Assembly: GCA_003644825.1 (NCBI GenBank)
Contig: QNDJ01000082.1
Span: forward strand, 1-6,869
Length of the DNA stretch: 6,869 nucleotides
From: B21-G16 sp003644825 [NCBI: Candidatus Zhuqueibacterota bacterium]
Lineage (GTDB): Bacteria > SM23-31 > B21-G16
Direction of reading: 5' to 3'
Shown here: in pieces, positions 1 to 6,855 of the stretch
How the letters are laid out: each line of letters opens with the position of its first letter
Position numbering within the stretch: position 1 is the first letter of the stretch
Translations under genes and position numbers: made by a program
Notes under the pieces: generated by a model
Databases searched by the model: none
Told to the model about the DNA's origin: nothing
The model's input: the letters and a program-made list of their open reading frames with translations, nothing else

Positions 1-17
1 AATATAGTTAATTCAAC

Positions 18-24
18 GGAGGAG
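18..24 (+). promoter_or_regulatory. Shine-Dalgarno site of the M20 gene
   Basis: GGAGGAG lies 6 nt before ATG 31. It is the strongest ribosome binding site in the window. It supports ATG 31 as the true start and therefore the N-terminal hydrophobic segment as part of the protein, rather than a start at ATG 294. Confidence 0.85.
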
Positions 25-30
25 ACTGTT

Positions 31-1481
31 ATGAGAAATCTGTTGAGAACATTTCTTATTTTCATTTTATTAATACTCTTTAACCACAGCATATATCCCT
101 TTCAGAGAGAAGAAATAGATAAATTAAAAAAGGAAGTTATAAATTATATTGAAAAGAAAAAAGATTTAATAATATCAATGGGTGATTCAATCTGGGAATA
201 TGCTGAAACCGGTTTGAAAGAGTATAAATCAGTGCGCTTCTTATAAGTGTTCTTGAAAGAAATGGTTTTACAATTACCAGGAATGTTGCAGGTATGCCAA
301 CAGCATTTGTAGCGAGTTATGGGGAAGGAGAACCGGTTATTGGTATTCTTGCTGAATATGATGCTCTGCCGGGGTTATCTCAGAAGAGAGGGAGTTATAA
401 AAAAGAGCCAGAGAAACCTGGAGAACCCGGCCATGGATGTGGTCATAATATATTTGGTGCAGGATGTACAGGTGCGGCTATTGCTGTAAAAAGAATAATG
501 GAAAATCATAACCTTGAAGGAACTGTGAAGCTATTTGGATGCCCGGCTGAAGAAACTCTGATAGGGAAAGTATTTATGGCTAAATCGGGGTGTTTTGATG
601 GTCTGGATGCTGCAATAACCTGGCATCCGGGAAGTAAAAACCAGGTTTCTCTGGGAAGCAGTCAGGCAATGAATAGCTTTACAGTAGAATTTTATGGAAA
701 GACTGCCCATGCTGCTGCTGACCCCTGGGATGGAAGAAGTGCCCTCGATGCCGTAGAAATGATGGATTTCGGTATTAATCTGTTAAGAGAACACGTTAGA
801 CCCACTGCTCGAATCCATTATGTTATTACCAGTGGTGGAAAAGCACCAAATGTTGTTCCTGATTATGCAAAGGTATGGTACTATGTTAGAGATAAAGATA
901 GAAAAAACGTTGATGAAAATTATGAAAGAATTATGAAGATAGTTAAAGGAGCAGCTATAGCTACGGAAACAACCTTTAAGGTTAACCTTATAACCGGAGT
1001 TCATAGTGCCCTTGCTTGTAGAACCATTGCAGAAGTTCTTTACAAGAATTTGAAATATGCAGGCCCACCAGTATTCACTGATGAAGAACAGGAATTCGCA
1101 AAGAAAATCCAGAAAGAACTCGGTGTTCCTGAGAAAGGATTGAGTAAAAAAATAGAAGAATTTAAAAAACCTGAAGGCCCTTCAGGTGGTTCTACAGATG
1201 TGGCTGAAGTTAGCTGGATTACACCTACAGCACAATTCAATGCAGTGAGCTGGCCTCTCGGGGCACCGGGTCATAGCTGGGCAATTGTTACTTCTGTTGG
1301 TTCGTCAATCGGACATAAAGGAGCTATAACTGCATCCAAGGTAATTGCTCTTTCTGTTCTGGATTTACTCCTTGATAAAAGTATTATTATGAAAGCTCAA
1401 AAGGAATGGAGAGAAAAAACTAAAGGTATGAAATATAAAAGCCCTGTTCCAGCAGATAAGAAACCACCAGTTGAAAATTGA
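31..1481 (+). pseudogene. M20-family amidohydrolase, AbgB-like (p-aminobenzoyl-glutamate hydrolase type), split by an apparent 1-nt frameshift
   Basis: The product resembles M20 metallo-amidohydrolases of the AbgB/M20D type, which hydrolyse amide bonds of N-acyl or aminobenzoyl amino acids; the actual substrate is unknown. The first frame runs from ATG 31 to TAA 244-246. The second is open from 228 to TGA 1479-1481, and the two overlap at 228-246. Inserting one base there gives about 483 residues, close to E. coli AbgB (481), with the junction reading like KSVRxLISVLERNGF. Metal-site motifs lie in the second part, numbered from ATG 294: GHGCGHN (46-52), PAEE (84-87), WHP (110-112) and IGHKG (339-343). 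The lid/dimerisation domain includes KTAHAAADPWDGRSA and GGKAPNVVPD (181-190). The N-terminus has basic residues then TFLIFILLILF, a signal peptide or membrane anchor without a lipobox Cys, suggesting export. No other disruption is visible, so the lesion is recent or a sequencing error. ATG 294 has no well-placed ribosome binding site, so the second part is unlikely to be an independent gene. Confidence 0.85.
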
Positions 1482-1506
1482 TGTAAAAACTATCGTATGA
1501 TATAAT
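1478..1506 (+). promoter_or_regulatory. Sigma-70-like promoter sequence overlapping the M20 stop codon (tentative)
   Basis: TTGATG (1478-1483) is separated by exactly 17 nt from a perfect TATAAT (1501-1506). Transcription would start near 1513, at the foot of the GCTCC/GGAGC hairpin. No open reading frame of note follows on the plus strand before nfi begins on the other strand. It could drive a very short RNA, or a transcript antisense to the 3' end of nfi if it reads past the hairpin. In such AT-rich sequence a chance match is quite possible. Confidence 0.25.
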
Positions 1507-1511
1507 ATACC

Positions 1512-1540
1512 GCTCCTGTGGAGCTCATTTTTTCTTTTAC
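1512..1540 (+). terminator. Probable rho-independent terminator after the M20 gene
   Basis: A perfect 5-bp stem GCTCC/GGAGC (1512-1516 and 1520-1524) with a TGT loop is followed by TCATTTTTTCTTTT. It begins 30 nt past the M20 stop codon, where a terminator is expected. The stem is short, so efficiency is uncertain. The other strand lacks a T-tract after the hairpin, so it would not terminate the convergent nfi transcript. I saw no convincing terminator for nfi in 1540-1716. Confidence 0.5.
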
Positions 1541-1716
1541 TACAAACATATTATCTCTGAAGGGGTTTGAAAGAAAAAATTAATTAGGCTGGTTTCTACT
1601 TATTTGAAAAAGTATAATAATATTCGCTACAAAGTTTGTGTCTTCTTTGATTTTTCTCCGTTTTCAAGATTATTTTAATAATACTGGAACATCAAGGTTG
1701 TTTTATCTATATTCGG

Positions 1717-2397
1717 TTAAGAAAGTTTTATTCTCAATTTATTAACGAAATTATGGGCAACTCTTGTAGTTTCAGGTAATCGGTATTTTTTACAACAGGA
1801 GAGAACTATATTAATACTGTTATCAATGTCTATTTTATATCCTGGAGAAACATAGAGAGGTTTGACATTATCTTTTGTTCTTACAATTGCCCCGATTTTT
1901 TTTTCTTTATAAAACAAATAAACGAAGTCCCCCTTTTTTGTTCCTAAATTTTCGTAGTTCTCCCCGACAAGTTTACTCTTAGCACATCCGATAGAAGGGA
2001 TATTCAGAAGTAGACCGAGATGAGATGCCAGCCCGATTCCTCTGGGGTGAGCAATGCCCTGTCCATCACAGATTATCAAATCAGGTATATTCTTCAGCTT
2101 TCTGCAAGCCTCAATTAACGGTGGAACTTCTCTGAAACTTAGCAAACCCGGGATATATGGGAATGCGGCTGCACCAATGAACCAGGATTCTTCTAAAATC
2201 TGAAGGTCTGGATAAGAAAATATAATAATAGCAGCATATAATTTGTTAGTTTTTTTCGAATATGAGACGTCAGTTCCACCAATTTTTCTTATTGTTTTTT
2301 CTTTGAAGTTGAAAATGAGTTTCTTTTTCAGATTTTTTTGTAATGAAATAGCCTCTTTTGGTGTTAAATTCCACCTGTGAATCATTTCAATTTTCAT
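1717..2397 (-). CDS. nfi: Endonuclease V (deoxyinosine 3' endonuclease)
   Basis: Endonuclease V recognises deaminated bases, chiefly deoxyinosine, and nicks the second phosphodiester bond 3' of the lesion, starting alternative excision repair in the cytoplasm. The 226-residue protein has the normal length and every family signature: GGTDVSY with D43, FPYIPGLLSFRE with wedge-region Y81 and E90, DGQGIAHPRG with D111 and H117, GCAKSKLVG with K140, PLYVSPGYKI, and a terminal LPETTRVAHNFV. D43, E90 and D111 correspond to the metal-binding D43/E89/D110 triad of the Thermotoga maritima enzyme. The ATG start gives the typical opening with a basic HRWNLTPKEA segment. No clear Shine-Dalgarno site precedes it. 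The start lies 11 nt past the recD2 stop, so translation is probably coupled to recD2. It is the last gene of the argS-recD2-nfi set. Confidence 0.96.
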   Translation of the reverse strand: MKIEMIHRWNLTPKEAISLQKNLKKKLIFNFKEKTIRKIGGTDVSYSKKTNKLYAAIIIFSYPDLQILEESWFIGAAAFPYIPGLLSFREVPPLIEACRKLKNIPDLIICDGQGIAHPRGIGLASHLGLLLNIPSIGCAKSKLVGENYENLGTKKGDFVYLFYKEKKIGAIVRTKDNVKPLYVSPGYKIDIDNSINIVLSCCKKYRLPETTRVAHNFVNKLRIKLS

Positions 2398-2408
2398 TTT
2401 TATATCAG

Positions 2409-4559
2409 TTAAAAGAGTTCATCAATTATAAGTTCTTTAAGATAAGTATATCGGTTTACAACTTTGTTATTGTTTACAGCTATGTACAGGGCTTTTTTTG
2501 TGCCAACAATAATGATAAGTTCTTTTGCCCGGGTAACCGCAGTATAAAGTAGATTTCTTTGAAGCATTATGTAATGCTGTGTGGTAAGAGGCATAACTAC
2601 AGCTTTGTATTCACTTCCCTGGGTTTTATGGACAGTAGCTGCATAGGATAATGTAAGTTCGTCGAGTTCATTAAATTCGTAAGGGACTTTTTTCCCGTCA
2701 AAGTTTACAACCAAATACTGGTTTTCAAGGTCTATTTTTATTATTCTTCCAATATCACCATTAAATACTTCTTTGTTGTAGTTATTTTTAATCTGCATTA
2801 CCTTATCGCCATTTCTGAACAGTTTAGTTCCTCTTTTAATTTCGATTTTTCCTGGATTCAGGCTGTTCTGTAGTATTTTATTTAAATGATGAGCCCCTGT
2901 TTCTCCTTTATACATAGGCGTTATCACCTGAATATCAGTAAAGGGAGAGTATCTATACCTGTATGGAAGCCTTTTCACCACAAGTTCTTTTATAACTTCA
3001 GCGGTTTCATTTGCTTCATTTTTATATATGAAGAAGAAATTGCTGTTTTTTTCAGTTTTTAACTCCGGGACAATTCCTCTGTTAATTTTATGAGCATTTG
3101 TGATAATTGTACTTTCAGCGGACTGCCTGAATACCTTTTCCAGTTTCACTACATCAATTTCCCTTGAATCTATTAAATCTTTCAATATGTTTCCCGGCCC
3201 TACCGATGGCAACTGGTCGGCATCTCCGATTAATATAACCCTGCTTTCATCAGGGATTCCCCTGAGCAAGCTGAACATCAGGGGTGTATCTATCATCGAG
3301 CTCTCATCAACAATAAATACATCCTTTTTAAGGGGTCTATTTTCATTTCTCATAAATTTCATTAATTTTGGATTAAATTCCAGCAATCGATGTATGGTTT
3401 TAGCCTCTCTTTTTGTTGTTTCTTCAAGTCGTTTAGCGGCTCTTCCTGTGGGTGCACAGAGGGCTACCTTCAGATTTTTTCTTTCAAAAAGTTCTATTAT
3501 TCCTTTGATGATGGTTGTTTTTCCCGTTCCGGGTCCCCCGGTTAGAATCAAGAATTTTGAATTTACAGCCTTTAATATTGCCTTTTTTTGTTCTTCCTCA
3601 TACTGTATTTTATTTTTTATTTCAATTAAGAAAATTTCATCTTTGATTTTTTCTTCCGGGATAAAATCTGTCTTTTTCGATAAAATATTTTTAATTTTTT
3701 TTGCTATTCCTTTTTCTGCTTCATAAAGATAGGGAAGATAGGCTCTATCTTTCTCGATAACCAACTTTTTTTCTTCTTTTAAAAGCTTATTCAGACCATC
3801 TTTTACATTTTTTATATTTACATCTAAGATTTCTGATGCATTTTTTAGCAGAATCTCAACAGGTATGTATGTGTGACCTTCTTCGGTTATTTCTCGCATT
3901 ATATGTATTAATCCTGCCATAATTCTTCTGATGGAGTTTTTATCTGTACCTGTATCTCTGGCGATTTTATCTGCAGTTTTAAAACCAATCCCTTCGATAT
4001 CATAAATCAACTGGTAAGGGTCATTTTTAAGAACATTTATTGCATTATCCTGATAAGTATTGATTATTTTTATTGCGTTATTTGTTCCGATGTTATGGGA
4101 TTGCAGGAAAATCATAATATCTTTAATGGCTTTTTGTTCCTGCCAGCTTTTTTTAATTAATTTTAACCGTTCTTTCCCAATGCCTTCAACTTTTCTCAAA
4201 AGGGAAGGTGATTTATCGAGGATTTCAAGGGTTTTTTCTTTGAACTGTTCAACAATTCTTTTTGCAAATACAGGTCCAATTCCTTTGATTAAGCCTGAGC
4301 CTAAATAACGCTGAATGTCTTCAGTTTCAACGGGTGTAATTGACCTGAAATTGTCTACAAGGAACTGTTTTCCATATTTTTGATGGTTTTTCCATTCACC
4401 CTTTAGTTCTGCTGGTTCACCCGCATTGAGAGGTGAAAAATAACCTGTAATAACAGTATCAGTTAATGGACTACCTGAAAGCTTGAATCTTGCAACTGTA
4501 AAACCGTTATCTGGATTTTGATAGATTATTTTATGTATTGTTCCTTTAATAGTTTCCAC
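2409..4559 (-). CDS. recD2: RecD2-type ATP-dependent DNA helicase (superfamily 1B)
   Basis: RecD2 is a 5'-3' DNA helicase found in bacteria independently of a RecBCD complex and is linked to DNA repair and replication-fork maintenance. The 716 residues show the full architecture. An OB-like N-terminal domain opens with GTIHKIIYQNPDNGFTV (6-22). Helix-hairpin-helix segments follow: GIGPVFAKRI (93-102), VEGIGKERLK (124-133) and IEGIGFKTADKIA (188-200). The helicase core has Walker A GGPGTGKT (341-348), motif Ia APTGRAAKRL (369-378), Walker B VDESSM (417-422), motif III GDADQLPSVGPG (445-456), VFRQS (476-480), and the C-terminal SYAATVHKTQGSE and LLYTAVTRAK motifs. Nothing appears missing. The start is GTG, 19 nt after the argS stop, with AAAGGA 8 nt upstream. 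No recB or recC lies nearby, which fits RecD2 rather than RecD. Confidence 0.96.
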   Translation of the reverse strand: METIKGTIHKIIYQNPDNGFTVARFKLSGSPLTDTVITGYFSPLNAGEPAELKGEWKNHQKYGKQFLVDNFRSITPVETEDIQRYLGSGLIKGIGPVFAKRIVEQFKEKTLEILDKSPSLLRKVEGIGKERLKLIKKSWQEQKAIKDIMIFLQSHNIGTNNAIKIINTYQDNAINVLKNDPYQLIYDIEGIGFKTADKIARDTGTDKNSIRRIMAGLIHIMREITEEGHTYIPVEILLKNASEILDVNIKNVKDGLNKLLKEEKKLVIEKDRAYLPYLYEAEKGIAKKIKNILSKKTDFIPEEKIKDEIFLIEIKNKIQYEEEQKKAILKAVNSKFLILTGGPGTGKTTIIKGIIELFERKNLKVALCAPTGRAAKRLEETTKREAKTIHRLLEFNPKLMKFMRNENRPLKKDVFIVDESSMIDTPLMFSLLRGIPDESRVILIGDADQLPSVGPGNILKDLIDSREIDVVKLEKVFRQSAESTIITNAHKINRGIVPELKTEKNSNFFFIYKNEANETAEVIKELVVKRLPYRYRYSPFTDIQVITPMYKGETGAHHLNKILQNSLNPGKIEIKRGTKLFRNGDKVMQIKNNYNKEVFNGDIGRIIKIDLENQYLVVNFDGKKVPYEFNELDELTLSYAATVHKTQGSEYKAVVMPLTTQHYIMLQRNLLYTAVTRAKELIIIVGTKKALYIAVNNNKVVNRYTYLKELIIDELF

Positions 4560-4567
4560 CCGAGAAA

Positions 4568-4573
4568 TCCTTT
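4568..4573 (-). promoter_or_regulatory. Shine-Dalgarno site fixing the GTG start of recD2
   Basis: On the minus strand AAAGGA lies 8 nt before the GTG at 4559-4557, inside the 19-nt gap after argS. It supports GTG as the start: translation from here gives the family's usual METIKGTIxxI opening. Confidence 0.7.
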
Positions 4574-4578
4574 AAAAC

Positions 4579-6330
4579 TTACATTTTTTCAAGGGGCTCT
4601 ATGCCGAGAAGTTTTAGACCTTCTTTTAATACAATTAATGAAGCTTTACAGAGATTTACCCTTCCTGCTGTTAATTTTTTATTACCTGCGTTAAGAATGG
4701 AATGGTCATGATAAAATTTATTAAAAGCTTTAGCTACATTAAAAAGATAATTTGCCACCCTGGAGATATTATATGAGGATGCTGATTCGAAGACAATATC
4801 CGGGAATTTAGCCAGCAATTTTGATAGTTGAATTTCTTCAGGTGTGGTCATTAGAGAATAATCTGGAGATTCATTTATTTTGTTTCCCCCCATTCTCATA
4901 ACACTGGATATTCTGGCGTGAGTATACTGAACATAAGGACCTGTAGTTCCTTCGAAAGAAATGGATTCTTCAGGATTAAAAAATATATCTTTTAAGGGAT
5001 GAACCTTTAACAGGAAGTATTTTATTGCCCCTATTCCGATAGATTCAGCTATTTTTTCGAGTTCTTCTCCGTGTATATTTCTGTTTCTTTTCATTATTTC
5101 ATTTTTAGCAAGCTGATGAAGTTCATCCATAAGATTGTCAGCATCGACGACCTTTCCTTCTCTGGACTTCATTTTTCCTTCAGGAAGATATACCATTCCA
5201 TATCCGAGATGAAAACAATTTTTTGCCCATTCATATCCAAAAATATCAAGAACATTAAAAAGAACCTTGAAATGATATTTTTGTTCGGAAGCCACCACAA
5301 AGATCGAGCGCTCTATATTGAAGTCATTGAACTTCATTACAGTTGTACCTATATCTTGTGTAATATACACAGAAGTGCCGTCTTTTCTGAGAAGGACTTT
5401 TTTTTCCAGTCCTCTGTCCCTGAGGTCAATTACAATATCACCTTTAGAATCTTTATAACAGTGTCCCTCTTTTAGAGCCTTAAATACAATATCTTTTCCA
5501 AGTTTATATGTATCACTTTCATAATATATTTTATCGAACTTACATCCTAATCTTCTATATGTTTCATCAAAACCCTCATAAACCCAGTTGTTCATTTTTC
5601 TCCAGAGGTTCACCACATCTTTATCACCATTTTCCCATTTTATCAGCAGTTCCTGAGCTTCTTTTAAGAGAACGGGGTCTTTTTTTGCTTTCTGTTCAAA
5701 AAGGACGTAATAATCTCCAACAAAATGGTCTCCTTTTTTACCTTCAGATTCTGGAGTTTTACCATTACCCCAGAGTTTATAGGCAATCATTGATTTTGAA
5801 ATATGTATTCCTCTATCATTTACGAGGTTTACCCGATACACTCTGAAACCAGCTTTTTCAAGTATATTACTGAGTGCCATACCAATTGTGTTGTTTCTGA
5901 CGTGTCCGAGGTGTTGAGGTTTATTTGTATTAGGTGCAGAATACTCAATCATTATTCCTTTTCCATTACCAAGGTTAATTCTGCCATAAGATTCTTTCTG
6001 GAAAAGTATGTGATTGATTATGTCTGAGATAAAGATTTCATTCTTAAGGAAGAAGTTCAGGAAGGGACCACTGGTACATACTTTATCTATGAATTTGGTT
6101 GGTTTTATTTTTTCACTCAAATTATTAGAGATTTTTGCCGGATTATCCCTGATTTTTTTTGCCAGTTCAAAACAACTAAATCCAAAATCTCCCATTTTAG
6201 GGTCAGGAGGAATATCCAGGTTTATTTCTTCATATTCATATCCCAATCCGGGGTAAGCTGTTTTTATAGCCTCCAGAATAGCAGTTTTAAGAGAATCAAG
6301 AGGATTATCTTTCCAGATTTCTTTTTTCAA
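4579..6330 (-). CDS. argS: Arginyl-tRNA synthetase
   Basis: This cytoplasmic class I aminoacyl-tRNA synthetase charges tRNA-Arg with arginine using ATP. The 583 residues match the family length. The N-terminal tRNA-binding (Add-1) domain contains DIPPDPKMGDFGFSCFELAK. The catalytic domain carries the HIGH-type signature SAPNTNKPQHLGH (131-143, HLGH at 140-143), NLVNDRGIHISKS, and a KMSK-like loop KMKSREG (386-392). The anticodon-binding DALR domain follows FEGTTGPYVQYTHARI (459-474) and ends in the typical LGIEPLEKM. The start is TTG at 6330-6328, with GAAGG 10 nt upstream; the first in-frame ATG codes for residue 46, inside the conserved N-terminal domain, so it cannot be the true start. It is the first gene of the set leading to recD2 and nfi. 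The KMKSREG form and the overall sequence resemble Bacteroidetes-type ArgS (from memory, not searched). Confidence 0.97.
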   Translation of the reverse strand: MKKEIWKDNPLDSLKTAILEAIKTAYPGLGYEYEEINLDIPPDPKMGDFGFSCFELAKKIRDNPAKISNNLSEKIKPTKFIDKVCTSGPFLNFFLKNEIFISDIINHILFQKESYGRINLGNGKGIMIEYSAPNTNKPQHLGHVRNNTIGMALSNILEKAGFRVYRVNLVNDRGIHISKSMIAYKLWGNGKTPESEGKKGDHFVGDYYVLFEQKAKKDPVLLKEAQELLIKWENGDKDVVNLWRKMNNWVYEGFDETYRRLGCKFDKIYYESDTYKLGKDIVFKALKEGHCYKDSKGDIVIDLRDRGLEKKVLLRKDGTSVYITQDIGTTVMKFNDFNIERSIFVVASEQKYHFKVLFNVLDIFGYEWAKNCFHLGYGMVYLPEGKMKSREGKVVDADNLMDELHQLAKNEIMKRNRNIHGEELEKIAESIGIGAIKYFLLKVHPLKDIFFNPEESISFEGTTGPYVQYTHARISSVMRMGGNKINESPDYSLMTTPEEIQLSKLLAKFPDIVFESASSYNISRVANYLFNVAKAFNKFYHDHSILNAGNKKLTAGRVNLCKASLIVLKEGLKLLGIEPLEKM

Positions 6331-6340
6331 ATCTTTTTTA

Positions 6341-6345
6341 CCTTC
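6341..6345 (-). promoter_or_regulatory. Shine-Dalgarno site fixing the TTG start of argS
   Basis: On the minus strand GAAGG lies 10 nt before the TTG at 6330-6328. An in-frame stop (TAA) lies seven codons further upstream of the site, with no ATG or GTG between, so TTG is the only usable start that keeps the full N-terminal domain. Confidence 0.7.
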
Positions 6346-6399
6346 TATTGATTTTTAAATAAAATAAAATCTTTTTAGGTAAAAAGCAATATAAAAAAT

Positions 6400-6417
6400 G
6401 TTATTTCAAATAATAAC
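6400..6417. promoter_or_regulatory. Perfect inverted repeat in the divergent spacer, candidate operator
   Basis: GTTATT (6400-6405) and AATAAC (6412-6417) form a perfect 6+6 inverted repeat around a 6-nt centre, 18 bp in all. It directly abuts the predicted -35 element of the regulator gene and lies upstream of argS in the shared spacer. Size and symmetry suit a dimeric XRE-type repressor, so autoregulation is plausible. AT-rich sequence yields such repeats by chance, and only one copy was found. Confidence 0.3.
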
Positions 6418-6446
6418 TTGATTTTAATTGATAATATTATTATATT
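6418..6446 (+). promoter_or_regulatory. Predicted sigma-70-like promoter of the XRE regulator gene
   Basis: TTGATT (6418-6423) and TATATT (6441-6446) are separated by 17 nt and match the -35/-10 consensus at 4 of 6 and 5 of 6 positions. Transcription would start around 6452-6454, coinciding with the GTG at 6454, so the mRNA would have essentially no leader. For argS on the opposite strand I see only weak promoter-like matches in this AT-rich spacer and do not place one. Confidence 0.4.
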
Positions 6447-6453
6447 ATTTAGT

Positions 6454-6855
6454 GTGAGTGGGAATGTAAAAGTAAGTCTGGGAAATAGGATAAGATTTAT
6501 CAGGAAAACAAGGGGTTTAACCCTTGACGAAGTTGCGAAAAGGTGCGGTATATTTAAATCGAACCTGAGCAAAATTGAAAAGGGGCAGAGAAATCCAACT
6601 ACTGATACTCTTGAGAAAATTGCAAAAGCTCTCCAGTGCAGTATAAGGGATTTTTTTGAACCGGAGTATGTGAAAGACCCCAATCTTCCTCCTGGTTTAC
6701 AGGATCTGATCAGTGATGAAAAAACTATGAAACTGATGAATATAACTGAAGAAGAAATTGAATGGATGAGGTCCATAAGATTCAGACCCGGTCAACAACC
6801 AACAAAAGATACATACATTGATATGCTCTACATTTATAGAAACCTCATAATATAA
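6454..6855 (+). CDS. Small XRE-family helix-turn-helix transcriptional regulator
   Basis: This is a predicted cytoplasmic DNA-binding regulator with an unknown target. From the GTG start it has 133 residues. A Cro/CI-type helix-turn-helix spans about residues 9-65: LGNRIRFIRKTRGLTLDEVA, then the recognition region FKSNLSKIEKGQRNP (34-48), then TLEKIAKAL and a hydrophobic DFF. The remaining tail of about 60 residues is acidic then basic, with EEIEWMRSIRFRPGQQPTK (100-118) and an aromatic DTYIDMLYIYRNL ending. It has no recognisable sensor, peptidase or cupin domain. The reading frame extends back to a TTG at 6418, but that codon forms part of the predicted -35 element and lacks a ribosome binding site. 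The GTG at 6454 also lacks one but sits at the predicted transcription start, implying leaderless translation. It is divergent from argS and may regulate itself through the adjacent inverted repeat. Starting residue is less certain than the family call. Confidence 0.85.
   Translation: MSGNVKVSLGNRIRFIRKTRGLTLDEVAKRCGIFKSNLSKIEKGQRNPTTDTLEKIAKALQCSIRDFFEPEYVKDPNLPPGLQDLISDEKTMKLMNITEEEIEWMRSIRFRPGQQPTKDTYIDMLYIYRNLII

Noticed and set aside
237-246. Programmed -1 ribosomal frameshift in the M20 gene
   Set aside because: The direction of the shift fits, but TTC-TTA to CTT-CTT would mispair at both tRNAs, and I see no strong downstream stem. A simple one-base deletion is simpler.
1630-1680. ACAAA-G-TTTGT and ATTATT-TT-AATAAT palindromes as an nfi terminator
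   Set aside because: The loops are too short, the arms are AT-only or five base pairs long, and neither is followed by a T-tract on the minus strand.
3100-3726. A 208-residue open frame on the plus strand
   Set aside because: It lies wholly opposite the helicase core of recD2, whose motifs are all intact. The translation has no recognisable domain, so it is a shadow of a real gene.
5071-6256. Several plus-strand open frames of 74-134 residues
   Set aside because: All lie opposite argS, have odd composition rich in Ser, Phe and Ile, and show no family features or spaced ribosome binding sites.
6418-6453. Twelve extra N-terminal residues for the regulator from TTG 6418
   Set aside because: The stretch is AT-only in character, coincides with a predicted -35/-10 pair, has no ribosome binding site, and adds residues not expected before an XRE domain.
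6375-6776. A 133-residue minus-strand frame opposite the regulator
   Set aside because: The plus-strand frame has a clear helix-turn-helix domain, and the minus frame shows only low-complexity hydrophobic sequence.
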